From assembly GCA_050289485.1 (NCBI GenBank), contig JBNKFV010000009.1, positions 372,001 through 436,000 of the forward strand: 64,000 nt of DNA, in the 5' to 3' direction. This DNA comes from JBNKFV01 sp050289485. GTDB taxonomy: Bacteria > Pseudomonadota > Gammaproteobacteria > Pseudomonadales > Cellvibrionaceae. A model generated the notes under the pieces. It had not been told where the DNA came from and did not search any database. It saw nothing but the letters and a program-made list of their open reading frames with translations. How positions within the stretch are numbered: the stretch's first letter is position 1; every line of letters starts with the position of its first letter. Position numbers and translations under genes: made by a program. This document shows positions 25,276 to 34,494 of the stretch, piece by piece.

Positions 25276-27507
25276 ATGGTAAAAGTAAGAGAAGAACACC
25301 CCATTCAGGATGATGGACAAGTTGACTTGGATGCGTGGATGGCACGCATTGAAGTGGCGACAACCTTTCCTTCACCGGAAAGCAAAGATATTTTGCTAAC
25401 TGCCTGCAAACTCGCCCAAGAGCTTGAGCGTAGCCATGGCAAGGGTTATGCCTGGGCAAATGGTGCAAGTAGTTACCGCACCGGGCTGGAAATGGCCGAA
25501 ATTCTTGCCGACCTGCAATTGAACCCGGAAACCTTGACCGCTGCCGTGTTATACCGCGCTGTGCGTGAGGGGAAAATTGAAAGCGAGGCTATTCGTGAGC
25601 AGTTTGGTGATGTGGTTGCCAACCTGATTGACGGTGTTCGGAAAATGGCGGCGATTGGCAGCTTGCGCAACAACACCAGCGATACCGTATTTGGCCGGCA
25701 ATCAGAAGAGCAGGCCGAAAATATACGCAAAATGCTGGTGGCAATGGTTGACGATGTGCGCGTAGCTCTGATCAAACTTGCCGAGCGGACCTGTGCCATT
25801 CGTGCCGTCAAAAATGCCAGTGAGCAAAAGCGTCGTGCAGTAGCGAAAGAAGTGGCTGATGTTTATGCCCCGCTTGCCCATCGGTTGGGTATTGGCCATA
25901 TCAAATGGGAGTTGGAGGATCTATCTTTCCGCTATCTTCAACCAGAAGCCTATAAAAGCATTGCCAAACAGCTTGATGGACGCCGCTTGGATCGAGAGCG
26001 TTATATTGCGGAGGTGATCGACCTGCTGCAGAGCGAATTGCAGCAGGCGGGTATCGTTGCCGATATCAGTGGTCGGGCCAAGCATATCTACAGCATTTGG
26101 AAAAAAATGCAGCGCAAAGATATCAGCTTTTCGCAGGTATACGATGTGCGAGCGGTTCGCATACTCGTGCCTACTGTACGTGACTGCTATGGGGTACTGG
26201 GTATTGTACATACCCTGTGGCGCAACATCCCCAATGAGTTTGATGATTATATTGCCTCGCCGAAAGAAAATGGTTACCGCTCACTGCATACTGCGGTGAT
26301 TGGCCCGGAAAGCAAAGTGTTGGAAGTACAGATTCGCACCACGGCCATGCATGAAGACGCCGAGTTTGGGGTGTGTGCGCATTGGCTCTATAAAGGTGCC
26401 GATAAAGAAGGGACGGAAGACAGTTACGAGAAAAAGATTGCCTGGTTACGACAGGTGCTCGAGTGGCACGATGAGTTGGGTGGTGAGTCTATTACTGACG
26501 ATCTTGGTGCTGGTATTTCACAAGATCGTATCTATGTATTTACGCCAGAAGGGCACGTGGTTGATTTACCACCCAAGGCCACGCCACTGGATTTTGCCTA
26601 TAAAATTCATACCGATATTGGTCACCGTTGTCGCGGTGCGATTGTTAATGGCCGTATTGTGCCGCTAAACCACCCGCTGAAAACGTCTGATCAGGTTGAG
26701 GTGTTAACGGGCAAACGTGAGGCCCCCAGTCGCGACTGGTTATCGCCCGCGCTGGAATATTTACAAACAGCGCGTGCGCGGTCAAAAGTACAGCATTGGT
26801 TTAAACAGCAGGCCCGCGATCAGAATATTGCCGAAGGCCGCGCGTTGCTCGATCGCGAATTTAAGCGGCTGGCATTGCTCGATCTGGATTTTAAAGCGCT
26901 GGCCAATGTGCTCAACATGCACTCACTTGATGATCTTTACGCTGCTGTGGGCGCCAGTGATATTGGTGTTGGTCAGGTATTACATGCGGCTCAGCGGTTG
27001 CTAAAAATCGAAAAAGAGCCTGAGGTTCAGATTAAGCGTCGCACCGAGTCTGAAATCGGCTCCGACATCTACATCGACGGCGTGGGTAACCTGTTGTCGC
27101 ATATTGCCGGCTGCTGCAAGCCAGTACCTGGCGACGCCATTATCGGGTATATCACTCTGGGTAAAGGTGTCTCTATTCATCGGCAAGACTGCCATTCTGT
27201 GTTGCAATTACAAGCCGATGAGCCCGAGCGAATCATCAAGGTTGATTGGGGTGAGGCCCCCGCCAATTTCTATTCAGTTGAGGTGATTATTGAAGCCTTC
27301 GACCGCCATGGCTTGCTGAAAGATATCACCACCTTGCTCGATCGTGAGCATATTAACGTAACGGCTATGCAAACCTTATCGGATAAGCGGAAAAACACGG
27401 TTGATATGATAGTGTCGATTGAAATAAAAAGCTTTGCCGAGCTTAGCCGCGTGTTGGCGCGCCTTAATCAGTTACCTAACATCGCCTCGGCCAGACGCAA
27501 GCATTAG
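25276..27507 (+). CDS. relA: GTP pyrophosphokinase RelA
   Basis: 743 residues. Makes (p)ppGpp on ribosomes stalled by uncharged tRNA. The N-terminal HD domain is degenerate: the histidine-aspartate pair is replaced (AAVLYRAVREG), so hydrolase activity is not expected. The synthetase domain has RAKHIYSIWKKMQRK, YDVRAVRI and PKENGYRSLHTAV, with the acidic EFDDYI loop that marks monofunctional RelA. TGS (about 405-465), a zinc-finger region (HIAGCCKPVPGDAI) and ACT follow. It starts 24 bases after rlmD and is followed by mazG. Confidence 0.97.
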   Translation: MVKVREEHPIQDDGQVDLDAWMARIEVATTFPSPESKDILLTACKLAQELERSHGKGYAWANGASSYRTGLEMAEILADLQLNPETLTAAVLYRAVREGKIESEAIREQFGDVVANLIDGVRKMAAIGSLRNNTSDTVFGRQSEEQAENIRKMLVAMVDDVRVALIKLAERTCAIRAVKNASEQKRRAVAKEVADVYAPLAHRLGIGHIKWELEDLSFRYLQPEAYKSIAKQLDGRRLDRERYIAEVIDLLQSELQQAGIVADISGRAKHIYSIWKKMQRKDISFSQVYDVRAVRILVPTVRDCYGVLGIVHTLWRNIPNEFDDYIASPKENGYRSLHTAVIGPESKVLEVQIRTTAMHEDAEFGVCAHWLYKGADKEGTEDSYEKKIAWLRQVLEWHDELGGESITDDLGAGISQDRIYVFTPEGHVVDLPPKATPLDFAYKIHTDIGHRCRGAIVNGRIVPLNHPLKTSDQVEVLTGKREAPSRDWLSPALEYLQTARARSKVQHWFKQQARDQNIAEGRALLDREFKRLALLDLDFKALANVLNMHSLDDLYAAVGASDIGVGQVLHAAQRLLKIEKEPEVQIKRRTESEIGSDIYIDGVGNLLSHIAGCCKPVPGDAIIGYITLGKGVSIHRQDCHSVLQLQADEPERIIKVDWGEAPANFYSVEVIIEAFDRHGLLKDITTLLDREHINVTAMQTLSDKRKNTVDMIVSIEIKSFAELSRVLARLNQLPNIASARRKH

Positions 27508-27524
27508 CTACAAAGGTTTTTATT

Positions 27525-28373
27525 ATGTCCGATCACCCTGCGTTGACTCATCAACCCAGTGCCCATGCCCCTTATAATCTAGACGACCTGCTTTACCTGA
27601 TGGCTCGTTTGCGTAAACCGCAAACGGGTTGCCCGTGGGACTTAAAGCAAAGCTATGCCACCATTGTTCCTTCCACCTTGGAAGAAGCCTACGAAGTGGC
27701 TGATGCGATCGCACGGGAAGACTTTGCGCATTTGCCAGAAGAGCTGGGTGACTTATTGTTTCAAACCATTTTTTACAGTCAGCTTGCCAGTGAAGAAGGG
27801 CGCTTTGATTTTCACGCTATTGTCAGTGGTTTAGTCGAAAAGCTGGTGCGGCGTCACCCCCATGTATTTCCCGATGGCACACTTGCCAGCGAGGCCTCAC
27901 CGAGTACGCCCGAGCAAGAGGCAAGCATCAAGCAGCGTTGGGAAAGTATCAAACAGCAGGAGCGTGAGGCCAAAGGCGCCTCGGGGGTGCTGGATGATGT
28001 TCCCATCGGGTTACCGGCGTTGGTACGGGCGCAAAAGCTGCAAAAGCGTGCCGCAAACGTAGGGTTCGACTGGTCGTCCCTTGAGGGGGTACAGGCGAAA
28101 ATCCTGGAAGAACTTGGTGAGTTTACCGAAGCGTTGCACCACAATGATGCTGATGCCATTCGAGGCGAATTGGGTGATCTATTCTTTACGTTGGTGAATC
28201 TGGCAAGACACCTGAAGATAGATGCTGAAAGTGCACTGCGCGAGGCGAATCAAAAGTTCTATCGTCGGTTTACTTATGTAGAGCGAAAGCTGGCTGACCA
28301 GGGTGTAGCGATGCAAGATGCCAGTAGCCAACAAATGGATTTGTTCTGGGAAGAGGCGAAGGCCGCAGAATAA
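27525..28373 (+). CDS. mazG: nucleoside triphosphate pyrophosphohydrolase MazG
   Basis: 282 residues with two MazG repeats: the N-terminal one contains CPWDLKQSYATIVPSTLEEAYEVADAI and EELGDLLFQTIFYSQLA; the C-terminal one contains KILEELGEFTEAL and RGELGDLFFTLVNLAR, with ExxE and ExxD metal ligands. It hydrolyses NTPs to NMP and in E. coli reduces ppGpp levels, which fits its place after relA. Confidence 0.96.
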   Translation: MSDHPALTHQPSAHAPYNLDDLLYLMARLRKPQTGCPWDLKQSYATIVPSTLEEAYEVADAIAREDFAHLPEELGDLLFQTIFYSQLASEEGRFDFHAIVSGLVEKLVRRHPHVFPDGTLASEASPSTPEQEASIKQRWESIKQQEREAKGASGVLDDVPIGLPALVRAQKLQKRAANVGFDWSSLEGVQAKILEELGEFTEALHHNDADAIRGELGDLFFTLVNLARHLKIDAESALREANQKFYRRFTYVERKLADQGVAMQDASSQQMDLFWEEAKAAE

Positions 28374-28448
28374 CCGCGCGGTTGAAAAATTGCTTTACTC
28401 GCAGGGCCTTTTCCATACAATTCGGCGTCCTCTTGTCGGTGCGCCGTT

Positions 28449-29105
28449 ATGTCCTATCTTCCGCCTGTTGAATACCGTGAAGCTTTCTACGCGGAGGTTG
28501 CCACCGCAATCGCTGAGAAAGGTTATTGTGTCTTGCACCATGAAGGCCTGCGGCGCCTAACCGAAACACTGATTAGCTCGTACGACCGGGTACCGGAGTG
28601 GGAGTTCAAACCTGCGGGTATTGGGCGTGGTACCGACACTGTCGATGCGCCAGATATTCGTAGCGACCAGATTCGCTGGATCAGTGGCGTTAACCTGGAA
28701 GAGCAGATCTGGCTGCAATGGATGGAAGGGTTGCGATTGTACTTGAATCGGCGTCTGTTTTTGGGGCTGTTTACTTACGAAAGCCACTACGCCCACTACC
28801 AGCCGGGTGCGTTTTATGCCAAGCATCATGATGCATTTGTGGGGCAGGCCAATCGGGTATTGTCTACGGTGTTTTATCTCAACCGTCATTGGTACCCCGA
28901 TCAAGGTGGGGAGCTGGTGCTATACGAGCCTGGTCGGCCTGAAAAGGAGCTTAAACGTGTATTTCCTCAAGGTGGCACACTGGTGGTTTTTCTGAGTGAA
29001 GAGTTTCCCCACGAAGTGCTGCCCTCAGCACGTGATCGCTACAGTATCGCCGGTTGGTTTCGCGTCAATAGCTCTCACCACGATCGCGTAGATCCACCTC
29101 GATAA
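28449..29105 (+). CDS. 2OG-Fe(II) oxygenase, prolyl-4-hydroxylase-like
   Basis: 218 residues. The iron facial triad is H126-x-D128 (AKHHDAF) and H188 (FPHEVLP); an arginine about ten residues later (ARDRYSIAGWFRV) is placed for 2-oxoglutarate. The strand pattern YHAHYQPG.., LSTVFYLNRHWYPDQGGELVLY and GGTLVVFLSEE is that of the prolyl hydroxylase/SM-20 group. In Pseudomonas a member of this group hydroxylates EF-Tu; whether this protein does so is an inference. It lies 75 bases after mazG and may be co-transcribed. Confidence 0.85.
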   Translation: MSYLPPVEYREAFYAEVATAIAEKGYCVLHHEGLRRLTETLISSYDRVPEWEFKPAGIGRGTDTVDAPDIRSDQIRWISGVNLEEQIWLQWMEGLRLYLNRRLFLGLFTYESHYAHYQPGAFYAKHHDAFVGQANRVLSTVFYLNRHWYPDQGGELVLYEPGRPEKELKRVFPQGGTLVVFLSEEFPHEVLPSARDRYSIAGWFRVNSSHHDRVDPPR

Positions 29106-29142
29106 ACTCAGCCTTGTTGGCTGTTGACGCTGACTTTTGCCG

Positions 29143-29475
29143 TCAGCAGGGTTGTTTCTTGAGGGCCGACAAATACTTGCGGCTTAATTCCAGAAACTGT
29201 GGGGTAGGGCCCACGTCTTCGTAGATCGGGTCACCGTGCTCATCAGTTTCGATCACTTTTTCACCCTCAACATACGGCAGCGTGCTTTCCAGGTCGGCCA
29301 GGGCTGCGCTTAGCAGGTCCGTGAGAATGTTCTCGATGGAGAGCCGTGGGTACATTTCCGACAATGCTTCCAGCCGCGCGGCATCTTCCAATGGCAGGTT
29401 GATGGTGTAAGAGTGATGGGTGAGTTTGCCACCCGCAGTTTTCTCCCAAAGTTTGGTTAGTTCACACACTTTCAT
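29143..29475 (-). CDS. conserved protein of unknown function
   Basis: 110 residues, no signal peptide or membrane segment. N-terminal MKVCELTKLWEKTAGG, then KLTHHSYTINLPLEDAARLEALSEMYP, which looks like a ribbon-helix-helix or CopG-like pattern, and an acidic C-terminal half (VEGEKVIETDEHGDPIYEDVG). Similar short proteins occur in Pseudomonas and are sometimes labelled as pilus-related without evidence; I do not adopt that name. It is convergent with the oxygenase; a small hairpin (GCTGAC 29129-29134, GTCAGC 29142-29147) lies at its stop. Confidence 0.7.
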   Translation of the reverse strand: MKVCELTKLWEKTAGGKLTHHSYTINLPLEDAARLEALSEMYPRLSIENILTDLLSAALADLESTLPYVEGEKVIETDEHGDPIYEDVGPTPQFLELSRKYLSALKKQPC

Positions 29476-29510
29476 AAGTCAGTACATCCTTCTTGCAGGT
29501 TTTAACATCA

Positions 29511-29630
29511 GGGCGCCTCTAAAAATTGCCTTTTTCCGCTATTGCTGCGTTGGCTCTATGCGGTGTTGCTTCGCCTAAAGCGCCTGCCGTTAGTGCACTG
29601 GCGAAAAAATTCTACTTTTTAGAGATGCCC
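29511..29630. mobile_element. MITE-like element, 120 bases, with 4-base duplication
   Basis: The left end GGGCGCCTCTAAAAA and the right end, read inverted, GGGCATCTCTAAAAA match at 13 of 15 bases. ATCA is found directly outside both ends (29507-29510 and 29631-29634), as a target duplication would be. No transposase is encoded. The inside shows no open frame. Confidence 0.55.
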
Positions 29631-30051
29631 ATCAGGCCTTTGTGATTACATCACTAGAAGTACTTAAAATCTGTGACGCGTTTTACAGCGCTGTGCATAT
29701 AAGTGTCACAGCTCGTAATTTTCCAAGCAAGTATCGCGCCTGCTTCTGATTGCGTGTTCTGCGCGACGCCAAAGGCCCATAACCTAGGTATAGATGATTA
29801 TCAGCAAAGCGTGGTGGGTTTTCGTATTTGTGAGGTGATTTTTGCATAAAAAACAGGCATTTCTGCCTGTCAACTAGTCTAACGTATAAGGGCCTTTGGC
29901 TTGTGATTAAGCAGTTGGCCGTGTATCTTAGCGCCTCATTAAATTTCTTATAACCACCCTGTCAGCGAACTACCCGCCGCGATAAGAAAGTCTGCGGTCA
30001 GAAGCTTCAAGGCAGAGGAAAAAACTAGCCGTAAAACAAAGGAGCTAGCTG
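29631..30051. other. intergenic region upstream of adk with nested inverted repeats
   Basis: 421 bases. An 11-base perfect inverted repeat, GCCAAAGGCCC (29768-29778) and GGGCCTTTGGC (29890-29900), encloses a second hairpin (29853-29870). The adk promoter must also lie here. No protein-coding frame or known RNA family is recognised. Confidence 0.45.
29847..29870 (-). terminator. Rho-independent terminator facing the minus strand, no gene behind it
   Basis: Read on the minus strand: ACAGGCA, loop GAAA, TGCCTGT, then TTTTT. The stem is 29853-29859 with 29864-29870. No minus-strand gene lies in the 180 bases before it, so it may end a small RNA. Confidence 0.5.
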
Positions 30052-30705
30052 ATGCGTGTCATTTTGTTGGGTGCCCCAGGTGCCGGTAAAGGAACTCAAG
30101 CGAAAACCATTATGGAGCGCTTTAATATTCCGCAGATTTCCACTGGCGATATGCTGCGTGCTGCTGTCAAAGCGGGCTCTCCGCTGGGTTTGAAAGTAAA
30201 AGATATTATGGCAAGCGGTGGGCTGGTTTCAGATGATATCATTATCGCGCTGGTAAAAGAGCGTATCGCGCAGGCTGATTGTGCCAACGGTTTTCTATTT
30301 GATGGCTTTCCGCGCACCATCCCTCAAGCCGAAGCAATGCTGGAAGCTAACGTGGCTATTGACTATGTGCTTGAAATTCACGTTGATGACGAAGAAATTG
30401 TTTCTCGTTTGAGTGGTCGCCGTGTTCATGAGGCATCTGGTCGTGTTTATCATGTGCAGCATAATCCACCCAAGCAAGAAGGTCTCGACGACGAGACCGG
30501 TGAGCCTTTGGTTCAACGTGCTGACGATACCGAAGAAACCGTACGCAAGCGTTTGGATGTATACCACGCGCAGACCGAGCCTCTAGTGGGCTTCTACAAA
30601 AAGCTTGAAGACAGCGGTGAGCACAACGTGCGTTGCTCGCGCGTAGAGGGTGTTGGCTCCGTTAGCGATATTGCCAGCCGAGTATTGGCCGAACTGGGTG
30701 CTTAA
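30052..30705 (+). CDS. adk: adenylate kinase
   Basis: 217 residues, long-LID type. P-loop GAPGAGKGTQAK at 8-19, NMP-binding STGDMLRAA, and LID with GRRVHEASGRVYHVQHNPPKQEGLDDETGEPLVQRADD, lacking the zinc cysteines as in other gammaproteobacteria. Interconverts AMP and ATP with ADP. AAAGGAG lies just upstream of ATG 30052. Terminator at 30724. Confidence 0.98.
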   Translation: MRVILLGAPGAGKGTQAKTIMERFNIPQISTGDMLRAAVKAGSPLGLKVKDIMASGGLVSDDIIIALVKERIAQADCANGFLFDGFPRTIPQAEAMLEANVAIDYVLEIHVDDEEIVSRLSGRRVHEASGRVYHVQHNPPKQEGLDDETGEPLVQRADDTEETVRKRLDVYHAQTEPLVGFYKKLEDSGEHNVRCSRVEGVGSVSDIASRVLAELGA

Positions 30706-30723
30706 GCCCTTTCGTGCATCCCG

Positions 30724-30749
30724 AAAAAAGCCCCATCGGGGCTTTTTTT
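30724..30749 (+). terminator. Rho-independent terminator after adk
   Basis: AAAAAAGCCCC (30724-30734) and GGGGCTTTTTTT around loop ATC; strong stem with a T-run. Confidence 0.9.
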
Positions 30750-30825
30750 GTGTCTGCGGGTTGCGCCTGTATTAAATGGTCCAAATCTGCCAAAATGCGC
30801 CGCTTTACGACACAAATGCACAGTT

Positions 30826-31548
30826 ATGACTACCATTCTCGCTATCGATACATCCTCTGAGCGCTGTTCCGTCGCCATACTGCATGAAGGCCGGATTTAC
30901 GCGCGCGGCAAAGACATCCCCCGTGAACACACACTGCATTTACTGCCGATGGTAGACGAGCTGCTGGCCGAGACAGCCTTGTCGTTGTCGCAGCTTGATG
31001 CCATTGCGTATGGCAAGGGGCCGGGATCATTTACGGGCCTGCGTATTACTATGGGGGTGGTGCAAGGGCTGGCGTTTGGTACGGATAAGCCCGTTGTGCC
31101 AGTATCAACGCTTGAGTCGATGGCATTGGATGCCTGGCAGAGCCATGCTAAAGCTCAGACCTCTGCGCAGAATATTCTGGTCACCATGGATGCCCGTATG
31201 CAAGAAGTCTACTGGGGCGTTTTTAGGCTTGCTGCCGATAGTTTTACCACGATTGAACCCGAGCAGGTCGGTGCTGTGAATGCCCCGATGGACTATCTCG
31301 CGGCTACTGCAAGTGAAGAGGGAGTCTGGTGTTGTAGTAACGGGTTTAGCCGGTTGAACGTTGATATTCTGAATAACGTACCGCAAGTTAGCCACTATTG
31401 GGACACTATTGCCCCTAGAGCCGAAGTGATCGTTCAGCACGCTAAAGCGCTTTACTCGCAGGGGCAGTACTGCCCGATAGATGAGGCCCCGTTAACCTAT
31501 TTACGCAATGAGGTGGCCTGGCAGAAACGGGAGAAAATCCGCCAGTAA
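30826..31548 (+). CDS. tsaB: tRNA threonylcarbamoyladenosine biosynthesis protein TsaB
   Basis: 240 residues. ASKHA-fold partner of TsaD in t6A37 tRNA modification. N-terminal ILAIDTSSERCSVAI, then GKGPGSFTGLRITMGVVQGLAF, the family hallmark. ATG 30826 is chosen; an in-frame ATG at 30748 lies within the adk terminator. uppP follows 47 bases later. Confidence 0.95.
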   Translation: MTTILAIDTSSERCSVAILHEGRIYARGKDIPREHTLHLLPMVDELLAETALSLSQLDAIAYGKGPGSFTGLRITMGVVQGLAFGTDKPVVPVSTLESMALDAWQSHAKAQTSAQNILVTMDARMQEVYWGVFRLAADSFTTIEPEQVGAVNAPMDYLAATASEEGVWCCSNGFSRLNVDILNNVPQVSHYWDTIAPRAEVIVQHAKALYSQGQYCPIDEAPLTYLRNEVAWQKREKIRQ

Positions 31549-31594
31549 GTTGTCGTACTTCTCTTATCCTACCTACTTAAAAAAGGAATCGTTT

Positions 31595-32389
31595 GTGGAT
31601 GCCATTCAAATTGTGGTACTGGCGCTAATTCAAGGGTTAACCGAGTTTTTGCCCATTTCGAGTTCTGGGCATTTGTTGCTGCCGAAGGAAATACTGGGCT
31701 GGCCCGATCAGGGCCTGGCATTTGATGTTGCCGTGCACATGGGATCGCTATTGGCTGTGGTTGGCTACTTTCGCCACGATGTGGTGGCGATTTTGTCAGA
31801 TTGGGGGCGCAGCCTGGTGACTAGTGAGCAAACCCTTAACAGCCGGATGGGCTGGTACGTCATAGCTGCTACCTTTCCTGGTGCGCTGGCCGGGTTGCTG
31901 GCCAGTGATTTTATCGAAGCAAACCTGCGCTCTATCGAAGTGATTGCAACCACCACTATCGTATTTGGGTTGTTATTGGGGTGGGCCGACCGCCGCCATG
32001 GCAACGTGGAGCTTGAGCAAATTACATTGGCGCTGGCAATCGCCGTGGGTATGGCACAAATACTGGCGTTGGTGCCTGGCACATCGCGCTCAGGCATTAC
32101 CATTACGGCGGCGTTGGCATTGGGGTTTAGCCGTTATGCTGCAGCACGGTTTTCGTTTTTGTTGTCGATGCCTATTATTCTCTTGAGTGGTGGTTATGAA
32201 ACCTACCAGCTTTTGCACGAGCCAAAGGTGCATTGGGGGGAAATAGTGGCGGGTGTGGTACTGGCGTTTATCAGCGCGTTGTTATGCATTCATGTGTTCT
32301 TAAAATTTATCGAACGCATCGGCATGATGCCGTTTGTGATTTACCGTTTACTATTGGGTGCGGTACTTGTGTATTTAAGTATTGTTTGA
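31595..32389 (+). CDS. uppP: undecaprenyl-diphosphatase
   Basis: 264 residues, about eight membrane helices. Active-site motifs are LIQGLTEFLPISSSGHLLL and LVPGTSRSGITITAAL (residues about 160-175), with the catalytic His and Arg/Ser. It regenerates the undecaprenyl phosphate carrier for peptidoglycan. Start GTG 31595 with AAAAGGA upstream gives the family N-terminus; an in-frame ATG at 31508 inside tsaB is unlikely. Confidence 0.95.
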   Translation: MDAIQIVVLALIQGLTEFLPISSSGHLLLPKEILGWPDQGLAFDVAVHMGSLLAVVGYFRHDVVAILSDWGRSLVTSEQTLNSRMGWYVIAATFPGALAGLLASDFIEANLRSIEVIATTTIVFGLLLGWADRRHGNVELEQITLALAIAVGMAQILALVPGTSRSGITITAALALGFSRYAAARFSFLLSMPIILLSGGYETYQLLHEPKVHWGEIVAGVVLAFISALLCIHVFLKFIERIGMMPFVIYRLLLGAVLVYLSIV

Positions 32390-32408
32390 GGCCCTGGGTG
32401 AGAGATAT

Positions 32409-33284
32409 ATGAAACCAGCAATTGCATTTCTTGGGTTGGGGGTGATGGGGTTTCCGATGGCCGGGCACCTTGTGCGTCAGGGGTATACCGTCACGGTATA
32501 CAATCGCACAGCCTCGAAAGCCGAAAAATGGGAAAAAACCTATGGTGCGCGGGCAGCTGATACGCCGATGGCAGCTGTGCAGCACGCCGACATTGTGATG
32601 ACCTGCGTAGGTAACGATGACGACCTACGGCAAATATATACCTCACAACAGGGTATATTTGCTGGCCTACAACCCAATGCGGTTTGTATCGATCACACCA
32701 CTGCCTCTGCTGAAGTGGCAGAGCAACTTGCCGTATTGGCGCAGCAGCAACAGGCTGAGTTCTTGGATGCCCCCGTTTCTGGTGGGCAGGCGGGTGCTGA
32801 AAAAGGCCAACTCACCATTATGGTGGGTGGTGACAAAGAGGCTTATGCTCGCGTTGAGCCGGTACTCAAGGCCTACGCCAAAGCCGTTAGTCACTTAGGC
32901 CCGGTTGGCAGTGGTCAGCGCTGTAAAATGGTGAATCAGATTTGTATCGCCGGTTTGCTGCAGGGCTTGGCTGAAGGGTTGCACTTTGCTAAAGCAACGG
33001 GCCTGGATGTGCAGCAGGTTGTCGATGTGATCAGTCAGGGTGCTGCGCAATCGTGGCAGATGGTAAACCGCTCAGAAACCATGTTACAGGGCGAGTATAA
33101 CCATGGCTTTGCCGTCGACTGGATGCGCAAAGATCTGGCCATTGCCTTGCAGGAAGCTAAACGTAATGGCTCGTTATTGCCGGTTACCGCCTTGGTGGAT
33201 CAGTTCTATGCTGAAGTACAAAAACTCGGAGGAGGCCGCTGGGACACCTCAAGCCTGCTGGCGCGCCTTGAGGCGTTTAAATAG
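32409..33284 (+). CDS. NAD(P)-dependent beta-hydroxyacid dehydrogenase
   Basis: 291 residues. Rossmann motif FLGLGVMGFPMAGHLVRQGYTV with NRTASKAEKW after beta-2, suggesting NADP preference. The substrate motif DAPVSGGQAGAEKGQLTIMVGG and the catalytic lysine in GSGQRCKMVNQI are as in 3-hydroxyisobutyrate, tartronate semialdehyde and glyoxylate reductases. Which of these it uses cannot be told from sequence alone. ATG 32409; 19 bases after uppP. Confidence 0.85.
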   Translation: MKPAIAFLGLGVMGFPMAGHLVRQGYTVTVYNRTASKAEKWEKTYGARAADTPMAAVQHADIVMTCVGNDDDLRQIYTSQQGIFAGLQPNAVCIDHTTASAEVAEQLAVLAQQQQAEFLDAPVSGGQAGAEKGQLTIMVGGDKEAYARVEPVLKAYAKAVSHLGPVGSGQRCKMVNQICIAGLLQGLAEGLHFAKATGLDVQQVVDVISQGAAQSWQMVNRSETMLQGEYNHGFAVDWMRKDLAIALQEAKRNGSLLPVTALVDQFYAEVQKLGGGRWDTSSLLARLEAFK

Positions 33285-33305
33285 TTGCCGTTATATTCTC
33301 TGAGG

Positions 33306-34364
33306 CTAGTCATCAAGCTTTTCGATGTAAGTGATCAAACGTTCGATGGCCGACATGCGGCGCTTTAGTTTTTCTGCTGCCTCGGGTTCCGCTTTGGCAT
33401 CAACCTGTTCCAGTGACGCTTTTAATTCAGCGTAGTTACTTTTTAAATCTTTAAGCTGTTCAGCCCGCTCGGCTTTATCGAACATCAGTTGGTCTGGCGT
33501 GTCTTCGTTGTCATCGTCAGGCACGGGTTGCAGAGCCTGTTTTACGACCACGTTTTTCGGCAATACGGGTGTTTCGACGCGGCGTTGATTCATAAAAGTT
33601 GGGGAGACAATTTCAATCTGTCGGCCATGCAGGTGATCGAGCATTTGTTTGCGTAAGGTAGATCGCGTAGACACCAGATTTTTTACTTGTTTCAACAGCC
33701 CTGTCACTCGGTACACAACGGAGTAATCGCCGAGTTCGGTAATGGCAACAAACCCTTCTTCAAGTTTCGCCGCCTCGGCGGCCTGCAGTAGAGCCTCTTC
33801 GATAATATGCCGGTCAACGTCGTACCCCAGCGACACCTCTGCTGAAATCATGGTGCCAGATGCATGCACTACCTTCACAGGGTTTGAGGCCAGATACGTG
33901 TTGGGAATCGTCAGTAAATCCCGGTCGATGGTTTGAATCTCTGTGTGAAACAGGTCTTGCTCAGTGACTCGGCCGTAATATTCACCCACTTGAATAAAGT
34001 CGCCTGGCGAAAAATTGCGTAGTGAACGCAACATAAACCCCGCCAGAGCGTTGGCGGCAATGGTTGGCGACGACAGGGTGATAATAGCCGTTAGCAGCAA
34101 CCCCAGTAGGGTAATAACCTGGCCACGGGCGCTGTCGGCGATGGGTAATACCAGAATAATGGCCAGCAGCGCCGTGAGCACAATCGCCAGCGTCAGTAGT
34201 TGGTCGCGAAATTTATGGCCCTCTACCACCGTATTGCCGCGCTTGTTGAGTAATCTTATGGCGAACACGGCAATGGCAATAATCACCAGGGCGGGTAATG
34301 CCGCGTGCAGCATGGCGAGTATCTCGGCGGCAAATGCCGACCATTCCGAGGTGGTTTTTTCCAT
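33306..34364 (-). CDS. MscS-family mechanosensitive ion channel
   Basis: 352 residues. Three or four membrane helices in the first 120 residues; pore-lining helix rich in Ala/Gly (TIAANALAGFMLRSLRNFSPGDFI), then the MscS beta domain VGEYYGRVTEQDLFHTEIQTIDRDLLTIPNTYLASNPV. The C-terminal 90 residues are charged and coiled-coil-like (KAERAEQLKDLKSNYAELKASLEQVDAKAEPEAAEKLKRR), an extension not found in the short MscS. Likely an inner-membrane channel for osmotic relief. Convergent with the dehydrogenase gene. Confidence 0.88.
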   Translation of the reverse strand: MEKTTSEWSAFAAEILAMLHAALPALVIIAIAVFAIRLLNKRGNTVVEGHKFRDQLLTLAIVLTALLAIILVLPIADSARGQVITLLGLLLTAIITLSSPTIAANALAGFMLRSLRNFSPGDFIQVGEYYGRVTEQDLFHTEIQTIDRDLLTIPNTYLASNPVKVVHASGTMISAEVSLGYDVDRHIIEEALLQAAEAAKLEEGFVAITELGDYSVVYRVTGLLKQVKNLVSTRSTLRKQMLDHLHGRQIEIVSPTFMNQRRVETPVLPKNVVVKQALQPVPDDDNEDTPDQLMFDKAERAEQLKDLKSNYAELKASLEQVDAKAEPEAAEKLKRRMSAIERLITYIEKLDD

Positions 34365-34494
34365 GGTAAAGCGTCCTTGTTTTGGCTGAAACAGGTTCGG
34401 TTTATGGTTGTCTGTCGGCTATTTGGCTACACTAGCGCCTGTGCTGGCCGATGGCCAGTGTGAATTGATTATCCAGCCTTCAGCGAGAACCATT

